NCBI RefSeq assembly: GCF_029714945.1 | Contig: NZ_CP121634.1 | Coordinates: 8,329,001-8,393,000 of the forward strand | Length of the DNA stretch: 64,000 bases | Direction of reading: 5' to 3' | Source of the DNA: Bradyrhizobium sp. CIAT3101 | Lineage (GTDB): Bacteria; Pseudomonadota; Alphaproteobacteria; Rhizobiales; Xanthobacteraceae | Shown: in pieces, positions 56,770-64,000 of the stretch | Layout: every line of letters starts with the position of its first letter | How positions within the stretch are numbered: the stretch's first letter is position 1 | Notes under the pieces: generated by a model | What the model saw: the letters and a program-made list of their open reading frames with translations, nothing else | Databases searched by the model: none | Told to the model about the DNA's origin: nothing | Position numbers and translations under genes: made by a program

Positions 56770-57756
56770 TTAGGCGACCGGGTAATCCTTGGGCGGCTCG
56801 TCAATCAGGATTAGGCGGGTCGGATCATTCAAATCGAACTCGATGCTGCGCGGGGCAACAAGTCGGGCATAGCGGGTAAAGGCGCTGGTTGGCGGAAAGC
56901 GAATCACGGTATCGCATCGTCCGAGAAGGTACATCTCGATGAGAGCCGACGATCCCCCGTCCGCTCCCAATTCGGCACTGTGTAACGGGCCTGCTTGATC
57001 GGCCTGAAAGCGTTTTGAGATCGTGAAGATGTCTGGGAACCTAGCCGAGACCTGATCCAAAACCTTCGGGCTGTCGGTGCATAAAAAGACCCGCGTGGGT
57101 TTTGCATGGGGCAATGCTTTTGCCTTTTGGATGGCAGTGCATACCTGCCGAACGGCAAGCTCCGGATCGGCCCAGTATGGCCTGTGCCCCATGATATCTT
57201 CGCCATTTCCGTGTCGAACATGAACGCCGATTACGCTGCGACCCTCAAAGTGCTCGCGATGTATCGCATCGATCCGAGCTTGAATTTCAGACCGCAGTTT
57301 GATGCTACGAAATATCTGTCGCTCGGCGTCCTGATCGCAAGCCCACATCAAACAAGCATCACACACCACGGTATTGGCGTGAGTATCATCTTTGGCCTCG
57401 AAGAGCTGCCTCAGCTCGTCGCGTTCTCGGAATATCTGTTCGTCCGGTCGATAAACGCAATCGATGGATGGTCGATTCCACCAGGTTGGAAAAAACGGCC
57501 CGGGAAGAGAAAGGGAGTTGACCCGATCATCGCAGATCACACGTACGCCGGCGATGTCATGAACCGATTCGAAAAACACTCGAAAAGCGTTGGTAAAGGG
57601 TTGATCGAGATAGCAAGAGCCGCGCCAATCGATAACCAGTGTACGTCCTGTCCGCTTGGCGTACTGCCAGGCTGCCGCGAGTGACCACAGGCAGTCGCCG
57701 AGACCAGTACGTCGTCGAGAAACAACGAACCTTTCCTTCGTAACACCAACAAGCAT
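56770..57756 (-). CDS. nodZ: NodZ, Nod-factor alpha-1,6-fucosyltransferase
   Basis: Adds fucose from GDP-fucose to the reducing-end GlcNAc of the Nod factor. The 328-residue protein has RRRTGLGDCLWSLAAAWQYAKRTGRTLVIDWRGS at the start, the GDP-fucose motif IGVHVRHGNGEDI near residue 180, RVFLCTDSPKVLDQ near residue 235 and TVIRFPPTSAFTRYARL near residue 290. It lies 268 bp after nolO with no nod box of its own that I can see, so it likely belongs to the nod operon. Confidence 0.94.
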   Translation of the reverse strand: MLVGVTKERFVVSRRRTGLGDCLWSLAAAWQYAKRTGRTLVIDWRGSCYLDQPFTNAFRVFFESVHDIAGVRVICDDRVNSLSLPGPFFPTWWNRPSIDCVYRPDEQIFRERDELRQLFEAKDDTHANTVVCDACLMWACDQDAERQIFRSIKLRSEIQARIDAIHREHFEGRSVIGVHVRHGNGEDIMGHRPYWADPELAVRQVCTAIQKAKALPHAKPTRVFLCTDSPKVLDQVSARFPDIFTISKRFQADQAGPLHSAELGADGGSSALIEMYLLGRCDTVIRFPPTSAFTRYARLVAPRSIEFDLNDPTRLILIDEPPKDYPVA

Positions 57757-58024
57757 TTTAACTTTCCTCGTCGCAACGTACCCGATCGATCAGCAAGGTC
57801 GCCTTAACTTTAGGCTCCAGCCCCTCATCGCATTGGGCGCGGCCTTGCACTAACCTTCAAACCTGCTTAGGGCCGGGCCGAGTGGCAATCCGCTCGAACG
57901 CTATGGCATTTGATAGAGCGCGCGTCGGTCGGCTCCTCTCGCCTGGGAAGCGTATTGCCGGAATACGCTCTCCTTTGAGCCCTGAAGATTATATTGCAAG
58001 GTTCTCCACTATATTGGGCCCGCT

Positions 58025-60076
58025 TTAAGCTTGCTCTGTCATCTGATGGGACTCACTCTTCAAGTGAATGACGCTTGAGGGAGGATGTAGGCGGACGCGG
58101 CGTTGCTCCCACAGGCCTCTCAGTTCTTCGACGAGAGTTTCGCGCTCGGCGTGGTCCATCATCATCGAATCGAAGAGGTCGCGGAGGACGGATTCGCCCT
58201 TGATCCGCATCAGCAGATCGAACAACACTCCTGAGATACGCACTGTCCCGCCGCCAGAAAACGCGGTGCGGATCTCGCATACCGTCTCTTGCCGATCCCG
58301 CGCTGTATGAGCGCGGACGCGATACAGAGATACATAAGGCGGCAATGAAACCGCGAGCGAAGTCCAGTCCTCTAGCGTTACCGCCCGCTTTTTGACTAAA
58401 AACGGACCAACTACGAGGGCATCGAGCTCGGTGGTCAGAAATGTGGCGACGGCGTCTGCAACCGAATCTACGATCGGTTCGGCGTTATTGTTAAACGAGG
58501 TATTGAGCAGAACCGGAATGCCCGTCCGTTTTTTGAACTCGTCGATAAGGCTCCAGTAGGTCGGATTTGACTTGCGCGACACTGTCTGTAGCCGTGCAGT
58601 GCCATCAACATGCGTAATGGCGCCCAGCGAGTCGCGCTTGGAATCGCGCACGCGAACTACGAAGTTCATGAATGGAAATTCCGTCTCACTGGCCGGGAGA
58701 TCGAAATATTCTGGTGCATCCTCCTCCAACACGGAAGGCGCAAATGGTCGGTATCCCTCGCGCTTCTTGACCATCGCGTTTATGCGGTCCTTGTTAGCTG
58801 CAGGTCGGGGATCGGCGAGAATACTGCGGTTACCCAGGGCACGTGGTCCGAACTCCGATCGACCCTGCACCCAACCGATCACTGCGCCGCTTGCCATCCA
58901 ATCGGCGGCTCTGCCCGACACATCATCGCTTCGCTCAATGTCGAGGTGCCCGGCCCACGCATTCAGTTCCTGTTCAATGGCATGCTCGGTACCGAGATCG
59001 GGACCCCAATAGACGTCCTGGAGCCGCTCGCGCGGCGCGGGTCGACCACCCTCGAGAGACGCCATCAGCGCGGCGCCTAGTGCGCAACCGGCGTCGTGGG
59101 CCGCCGGCTGCACGAAAATGTCGTCGAAGAGCCCTGAATAAAGTAGCTTACCATTCACGGTGCAGTTGTGGGCCACTCCGCCAGCCAAGCACAGCCGGTT
59201 CATGCCTGTGGCTTCTCGATAATGTTTAAGTATGTGGAACACGATCCGCTCAAGCGCTTCCTGCAGCGAAGCGCTGACATCGCGATGCTGTTGGGTGAAT
59301 GGCATTCCTTTTCGCCGGACCTGAATATTGCGGACCAACGCAGGACCGATGCGATCCAGGTAGAGCCGGTAGCACCCGTTCTCAGAAAGCTCGTAGAACT
59401 GCTCAAAGAGATTGCGATAGGGCGCGGGGTCACCATAAGGAGCAAGTCCCATGACCTTGTACTCATCGAACAAGCTATAGCCGAGATACCGGATCGTCTC
59501 GAGATAAAACAACCCCAATGAGTTACTCTCCGGGAAGCTCTGGAGTAGGTTAACTTCGGTTCCGGACCCGATGGCCACGAGACCAGAAAGAAAATCACCA
59601 CCGCCGTCGATTGCAAGCACCAGACTTTGCTCAAATCCAGACATTGCAAACGCACTAACAGCGTGCGCCTGGTGATGACTTACGAACGAGATGCGGGACG
59701 GATCAACTTCGATGCCGAACTCTTGCCCCAGCATCGTCCTCAGCAAAAGCCTGGCATCCATAGGAATAGCGTCCGACGGCTGCGAAACAAACAAGCGCTC
59801 CAGCATAGCATTGCAGTAGGCCTCGGTCGCATAGAACGCGATCCGATCGACGTCTTTCAGTTCAACACCTGCAGCTTCCAGGCAGTATTGGATGGACTGG
59901 CTCGGAAATTTATTAGAATGTTTGACCCGGTTGAGTCGCTCTTCTTCGACGGCCGCTATCACACGTCCGTCGCGCACGAGCACCGCGGCGCCGTCGTGCA
60001 GAAATGTGTTTGGAAGCTCGGGTCGACATTCATAAACCCGATCTAGTCCGCCGCTCACGCCGAGACACAGCATCAT
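58025..60076 (-). CDS. nolO: NolO, Nod-factor carbamoyltransferase
   Basis: A 683-residue carbamoyltransferase of the NodU/CmcH family; NolO is about 680 residues and carbamoylates the non-reducing end (3-O position). It has the N-terminal Kae1-like domain with the histidine motif VSHHQAHAVSAFAMSG near residue 130 and LCLAGGVAHNCTVNGKLL near residue 295. The C-terminal domain has GRSEFGPRALGNRSILADPR near residue 405 and HVDGTARLQTV. It lies 161 bp after nodJ; nolM and nolN, found in some relatives between, are absent. Confidence 0.92.
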   Translation of the reverse strand: MMLCLGVSGGLDRVYECRPELPNTFLHDGAAVLVRDGRVIAAVEEERLNRVKHSNKFPSQSIQYCLEAAGVELKDVDRIAFYATEAYCNAMLERLFVSQPSDAIPMDARLLLRTMLGQEFGIEVDPSRISFVSHHQAHAVSAFAMSGFEQSLVLAIDGGGDFLSGLVAIGSGTEVNLLQSFPESNSLGLFYLETIRYLGYSLFDEYKVMGLAPYGDPAPYRNLFEQFYELSENGCYRLYLDRIGPALVRNIQVRRKGMPFTQQHRDVSASLQEALERIVFHILKHYREATGMNRLCLAGGVAHNCTVNGKLLYSGLFDDIFVQPAAHDAGCALGAALMASLEGGRPAPRERLQDVYWGPDLGTEHAIEQELNAWAGHLDIERSDDVSGRAADWMASGAVIGWVQGRSEFGPRALGNRSILADPRPAANKDRINAMVKKREGYRPFAPSVLEEDAPEYFDLPASETEFPFMNFVVRVRDSKRDSLGAITHVDGTARLQTVSRKSNPTYWSLIDEFKKRTGIPVLLNTSFNNNAEPIVDSVADAVATFLTTELDALVVGPFLVKKRAVTLEDWTSLAVSLPPYVSLYRVRAHTARDRQETVCEIRTAFSGGGTVRISGVLFDLLMRIKGESVLRDLFDSMMMDHAERETLVEELRGLWEQRRVRLHPPSSVIHLKSESHQMTEQA

Positions 60077-60237
60077 ACTCTCCGTTTATTGTAAGAGGAC
60101 TCAGTTGGTACCAGCAGCCTCACAACCGATCTCTGCTGCATGCACCAGCCCGACATGAACAGCCTAAGCGAGATGCGACCTTGCCGGATCTCCACAGTTC
60201 GGGCTCTCGCGTTCATCAGATTCGCCACGCCCCCCGC

Positions 60238-61029
60238 TCAGCGCATGAGGCGTCGGAGAAGAAGCGCAATCGACAGCAAGAACGGCAAGACCGCGTAAAT
60301 GCAGAGTGCGCCAATATGGATTCCGACGCTGGCGGCCGGCCGGCCAAGCATCGCCGGACGAATGAGCTCAATCGAATGCTCCAGGGGTAAGATGCCTGCT
60401 ACGATCTGGAAGGCGGCCGGCAACTGGCTGATCGGGAATACCGCGCCGCACAGGAACACCATGGGTGTTAGGACGAGGGTTTGGTAGAACACGAAATAGT
60501 CGTAGCTAGGCGCTAGCGACACGATCACCATCGCCAAGCTCGCGAAGACGAACCCGGTGAGAGCGATTGCGGGTAGCGCATAGAGCATGGAGGGCCATGC
60601 CGCATAACCCATTCCCGCGGCAACGATCGTAATTCCTGTGCCAGCCAGCACCGCCTTGCTGGCTGCCCATGCCACTTCACCAAGCAGGATGTCGCCGAGC
60701 GTGAGCTGTGTGCACAGCATTGCCTCCCAGGTTCGTTGGGTGTGCATGCGGGCGAATGTGGCGTAAATGGTTTCGAAGCTTGCGGAAGTCATCGCGCTGG
60801 TCGCAACCATGCCCCCGACCAGGAAATCGATATATGAAGTCCCGTTCACGCGGCCGACAATCAGCCCGAGGCCAAAGCCAAGACCAAGTAGATTGGTCAT
60901 AGGATCGGCGAGATTGCCAAGAAGCGATGCAAGCGCAATCTTCCTCCATGCCAAATAGTTGCGACGCCATACTGCGACCCAGTTAACCGCATTGGCCGGC
61001 ATGGCCGCGCTATAAGTCATTCTCATCAT
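60238..61029 (-). CDS. nodJ: NodJ, Nod-factor export ABC permease
   Basis: A 263-residue ABC-2 type permease with six membrane segments (for example [15 protein letters not shown] and [15 protein letters not shown]). It works with NodI to export lipochitooligosaccharides. It starts four bases inside the nodI stop, so the two are translated together. Confidence 0.93.
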   Translation of the reverse strand: MMRMTYSAAMPANAVNWVAVWRRNYLAWRKIALASLLGNLADPMTNLLGLGFGLGLIVGRVNGTSYIDFLVGGMVATSAMTSASFETIYATFARMHTQRTWEAMLCTQLTLGDILLGEVAWAASKAVLAGTGITIVAAGMGYAAWPSMLYALPAIALTGFVFASLAMVIVSLAPSYDYFVFYQTLVLTPMVFLCGAVFPISQLPAAFQIVAGILPLEHSIELIRPAMLGRPAASVGIHIGALCIYAVLPFLLSIALLLRRLMR

Positions 61030-61940
61030 ATCTCTATCTCGCGTCCGGTAAGTCGCAAGAACACATCCTCGAGGTTCGGCGGACGCTCCAGAAGGCGCAA
61101 ACCCGCCCGCCCCCGCAACTGCTTACGCACCTGCTCCAGATCTGGTGCATAGCAAAAAATAGTCTCGCCGCTCTGCTCGATGCGTTGTGCGTAGGGCCTG
61201 ATCAGCTCAATGGATTCCTGCGGGTTTCCGCCATAGATCTCCATGACGTCACAGCCAATCTGTTCATTGATCAGCGCGTGAGGCTCGCCTTCGGCGATCT
61301 TGCGTCCTTCTTCAAGCACGCACAGCCTGTCGCACAACCGCTCAGCCTCTTCCATAAAGTGAGTGGTCAGCAGGATCGTCTTGCCACGCGCAAGTAGCGA
61401 TCGTAGTCGTTCCCAAATCAAATGGCGGGCATGCGGGTCGAGCCCGGTCGTTGGCTCGTCCATCACGAGCAGTTGCGGATCGTTGATCAGCGCACGTGCC
61501 AGCACCAACCGCCGCTTCATGCCGCCTGATAACTCGGAAACGCGCGTATCCGCTTTGATCTCGAGGCGGGCAAAATCGAGCAGTGATGGAGTAACCGCCT
61601 CGATTTCACGCGCGCTTAAACCGAAATAGCGCCCGAACACCAGTAAGTTCTCGCGTACGGTGAACTCGTTCTCGAGATTGTCAAACTGCGGGACCACGCC
61701 CACGCCTGCGCGTGCCAGGCGAGCCTGTACCGGCACTTGCTTGCCGAGCACCGCGATCTTGCCAGAGTCCGGCGGCACCATGCCGAGGATCATACGCACG
61801 ATGGTGCTTTTGCCCGCGCCGTTCGGTCCAAGCAGACCGAAGCACTCTCCCGCCGCAACACTGAACGTTAGCCCGTTGACAACGACTTTCCCGCGATACG
61901 ATTTGTGTACAGCGGCAAGGTCGATCGCTACGCTCGACAT
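61026..61940 (-). CDS. nodI: NodI, Nod-factor export ATPase
   Basis: A 304-residue ABC ATPase: Walker [13 protein letters not shown] near residue 38, signature [15 protein letters not shown] near residue 137, Walker [18 protein letters not shown] and the switch histidine in [16 protein letters not shown]. The C-terminal part ([25 protein letters not shown]) is typical of NodI. It overlaps nodU by 13 bp and nodJ by four. Confidence 0.95.
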   Translation of the reverse strand: MSSVAIDLAAVHKSYRGKVVVNGLTFSVAAGECFGLLGPNGAGKSTIVRMILGMVPPDSGKIAVLGKQVPVQARLARAGVGVVPQFDNLENEFTVRENLLVFGRYFGLSAREIEAVTPSLLDFARLEIKADTRVSELSGGMKRRLVLARALINDPQLLVMDEPTTGLDPHARHLIWERLRSLLARGKTILLTTHFMEEAERLCDRLCVLEEGRKIAEGEPHALINEQIGCDVMEIYGGNPQESIELIRPYAQRIEQSGETIFCYAPDLEQVRKQLRGRAGLRLLERPPNLEDVFLRLTGREIEI

Positions 61941-63649
61941 GCGTCCATCTCGGCTGGTCGATCAGACAACGACGCTTCTGTTGCTGGCCTTCTGCTCCAC
62001 AGCAGACCATCGCACCAGATCTGTTCGATGCGTCCCCATTCGCAGGCGGCTGCGACATCGGGGAAAAAGCCACGTCCATGATGGTTGGCGCTTGTATTGC
62101 AAAGCAGCGGGATGCCTGTGAGTTTCTCATATTCAATGAGCAACTCAGCAACCTTATGCCCCGATGTTCTGCCAACGGTCTGCAATCGTGCAGATCCGTC
62201 AAGGTGCACAACGGCCGGGATCTTGTCTCGCCATTCTGGCCGCGTCTGATGGTCGAAGAGCATATAAGGGTCCGGCGTTCCAGGATCGAAAATCTCCGGC
62301 GCTCGGTCTTCCAGACATATCGGGGCAACCGGTCGGAAATGCTCGCGAATTTTGATGTCGTTGAGATAGTCCTTCATGGCTGGCGAGGTCGCCGCAGCAA
62401 GAATGCTTCTGCCCCCCAAGGCGCGCGGTCCGAGTTCGGCGCGACCGGCCAGGAACACCACGGGCTTATTGGTTGCGAGCAGCGCGGCAAGCTCGCTGAT
62501 GTTGCACGGCGTGGCCCCCCATTCCGCTGATGTATCGCCGCTGGTGAGGGACGGCCCGCTATAGACCGACCATTCCAGCGGCACGAAACCCTTGTCCGCC
62601 ACCATTGCCGAACAAGCGGCCCCGATTGCTGAGCCACTGTCATTCGGAAAAGGCGGCACCCATACACCTTCGAACAAGCCGGACGCACGTAACGCACTGT
62701 TCCATTTGATGTTAAGGCCACAACCACCCGCTACGCAAAGATTGCGCGGTCCGTGAAAATTAGAATGCCGCAGCAGAGCAAGGCCCATTTCGCTCACGAG
62801 CAGACGCTCAAGGAAAACGTGAAACGATGCAAGAATGTTTTCGGCTCGCTTACCGTCTAATCGAAGGGCGCATTCTCCGAAGTAGTCGTGCGTAGCGGCA
62901 AGTGACGCCTCGGCGTCATTAATGTTTGCACGGTAACGCCGAGCAGCCTCCGTGTTCGCCGCAAAGTGCTTCTCATAGCCGTCCTTAAACACCGTTACGA
63001 TGTCTTCATCAGGCGCCCCCAGGCCGATATAGGCCATCAGCTTGCCCGCGACGCCAAGGTCCCAATTCTTCCGGTTCGGTTGCTGGTACGGCCCGAAGTG
63101 GTGGCCCGCAACAGCATAGGCGTGGCCTATCATCGGGAATAAGGATTCCAGGAAGCGGCCGCCACTGGCGTCTACATAATAGAGACGCGGAAAGATGCAG
63201 CCGTCCCACACCAGGCAAAAGGCGGGTTCCCCAGCTTTCGCAAACGGGCTAGTGCAGTATGCGGAGGCAACATGGCCTGTGACGTGTGCATAGCTTCGGT
63301 AAGAGAAACTCTTCCCGTTGAGCACAAGGCCAAGCCTCTCGCGGGCAGAGAGGAGGCCCTCGGGACGTTCAACATAGGGCGCACCTTTGAGTGTGAGCAG
63401 ATCGGCCCCACTCAAGACCTGGAATTCCGATTCGGTCTCGCCGTCCCAGCCGTCAATGACGAACTGATCAATGTCGCGGGGATCCAGCCCGTGCTCCGCC
63501 AAAGCAAGCACAACTGCGTCGAGATTCTCGATGGTTTGATACCGCCGATTGTTCTCGCGTTTCTCCTGCTCGATGCAAAAGACTAGGCGTCCATCCTCTA
63601 CAAGAGCGACGGACCCGTCATGCGTCAGCTTGATGCCACAGATGCGCAT
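61928..63649 (-). CDS. nodU: NodU, Nod-factor 6-O-carbamoyltransferase
   Basis: A 573-residue carbamoyltransferase that carbamoylates the non-reducing end of Nod factors. It has [24 protein letters not shown] at the start, the histidine motif [14 protein letters not shown] near residue 120, [17 protein letters not shown] near residue 310, [20 protein letters not shown] near residue 402 and [15 protein letters not shown] near residue 485. It starts 13 bp after the nodS stop. Confidence 0.94.
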   Translation of the reverse strand: MRICGIKLTHDGSVALVEDGRLVFCIEQEKRENNRRYQTIENLDAVVLALAEHGLDPRDIDQFVIDGWDGETESEFQVLSGADLLTLKGAPYVERPEGLLSARERLGLVLNGKSFSYRSYAHVTGHVASAYCTSPFAKAGEPAFCLVWDGCIFPRLYYVDASGGRFLESLFPMIGHAYAVAGHHFGPYQQPNRKNWDLGVAGKLMAYIGLGAPDEDIVTVFKDGYEKHFAANTEAARRYRANINDAEASLAATHDYFGECALRLDGKRAENILASFHVFLERLLVSEMGLALLRHSNFHGPRNLCVAGGCGLNIKWNSALRASGLFEGVWVPPFPNDSGSAIGAACSAMVADKGFVPLEWSVYSGPSLTSGDTSAEWGATPCNISELAALLATNKPVVFLAGRAELGPRALGGRSILAAATSPAMKDYLNDIKIREHFRPVAPICLEDRAPEIFDPGTPDPYMLFDHQTRPEWRDKIPAVVHLDGSARLQTVGRTSGHKVAELLIEYEKLTGIPLLCNTSANHHGRGFFPDVAAACEWGRIEQIWCDGLLWSRRPATEASLSDRPAEMDACRA

Positions 63650-63662
63650 AGTGCCTCAATGC

Positions 63663-64000
63663 TTAAGATGGATCTTGGAGTAGAAGGGAGAGTGACTTCG
63701 AATTCCGAAAACGAGCCAGCAAGCAGTCTTCGTTGGTCGATTGCCCTTGGCATTGCACCCGCTCGACCTCGACCAATGTTTCGCTCAACATTGCGATGAT
63801 CGTTTCCGCGCCGGCGACATGCCCCCAGCCTTGGCAGGTGGCATCACGCGCCGATCCGAAAACCAGATGACCACCAGGCGCGAGCATTCGCAGCAGATTA
63901 TTGACGGCCGCACGCATCTCGCCGACATCGCGGAGATAGTAGAGAACTTCCGCCACCACGATCAAATCGAACTGCTCTGCCCTTGAGAACTGTTCGATGT
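63663..64000 (-). CDS. nodS: NodS, Nod-factor N-methyltransferase (3' part)
   Basis: The C-terminal 112 residues or so of an S-adenosylmethionine methyltransferase; the rest lies past the window edge. Visible are FDLIVVAEVLYYLRD, MLAPGGHLVFGSARDATCQGWGHVAGAE and VERVQCQGQSTNEDCLLARFR, as in NodS, which methylates the amino group of the deacetylated Nod-factor end. Place before nodU supports this. Confidence 0.88.
   Translation of the reverse strand, partial: IEQFSRAEQFDLIVVAEVLYYLRDVGEMRAAVNNLLRMLAPGGHLVFGSARDATCQGWGHVAGAETIIAMLSETLVEVERVQCQGQSTNEDCLLARFRNSKSLSLLLQDPS

Overview
This window looks like the core of a Bradyrhizobium-type symbiosis island. It combines a nearly complete nif cluster, in rhizobial style with NifA and sigma-54 control, with Nod-factor genes (nodS-nodU-nodI-nodJ-nolO-nodZ), IS elements, broken genes and gene-poor stretches. 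The NifA sequence carries the oxygen-sensitive cysteine spacing of rhizobial NifA, and the Nod genes specify a carbamoylated, fucosylated Nod factor of the bradyrhizobial kind. Species cannot be named from sequence alone.

Layout. 0.1-3.1 kb: nifW, nifV, an Irr-like Fur regulator and nifQ, all minus strand, with sigma-54 promoters before nifV and nifQ. 3.8 kb: an ArsC-like nitrogenase-associated protein on plus. 4.4-10.1 kb: one long minus-strand nifB operon (nifB, ferredoxin, small Cys protein, TPR protein, Fe-S leucine-repeat protein, nifZ, several small unknown genes, bolA, [2Fe-2S] ferredoxin). nifZ and one small membrane ORF appear frameshifted. 10.4-13.3 kb: iscA-nifU(C-terminal)-nifS-nifT-SIR2-like, with a divergent unknown NifA-type gene. 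15.2-23.9 kb: nifHDKEN-nifX-DUF269-CCE_0567-fdxB as one contiguous run. 24.2 kb: a degenerate receiver protein divergent from nifH. 25.3-28.8 kb: a second bacterial-type ferredoxin, fixR, a decayed queD-like gene, and a luciferase-like monooxygenase behind a clear NifA/sigma-54 promoter. 29.4-31.9 kb: convergent pectinesterase and polygalacturonase. 32-34.4 kb: glmS/nodM and an unknown membrane Cys protein. Around 34.9 kb: an orphan nod box with a terminator 420 bp downstream. 35.4 kb: a NolL-like acyltransferase, followed by an IS3-family element. 38.8-41.6 kb: mostly gene-poor. 41.7-49.3 kb: a biotin-dependent acyl-CoA carboxylase (three subunits), a zinc ribbon, two P-loop ATPases and an acyl-CoA ligase. 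50.3-51.7 kb: an IS256-family element abutting a truncated GT51 transglycosylase. 53.7 kb: nifA. 56.8-64 kb: nodZ, nolO, nodJ, nodI, nodU and the 3' part of nodS.

How it fits together. NifA, encoded here, with RpoN should switch on most of the left half. I could read ten GG-N10-GC sigma-54 elements and five exact TGT-N10-ACA activator sites, sitting before nifV, nifQ, nifB, the iscA operon, its divergent partner, nifH, the receiver gene, the second ferredoxin, fixR and the monooxygenase. The nif genes cover nitrogenase structure (HDK), cofactor assembly (B, E, N, X, V, Q), P-cluster and protein maturation (W, Z, T), Fe-S supply (S, U, IscA, BolA) and electron carriers. The right end makes and exports the Nod factor. 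The presence of nifV and the contiguous nifHDK order are more typical of bradyrhizobia able to fix nitrogen outside the nodule than of strict symbionts.
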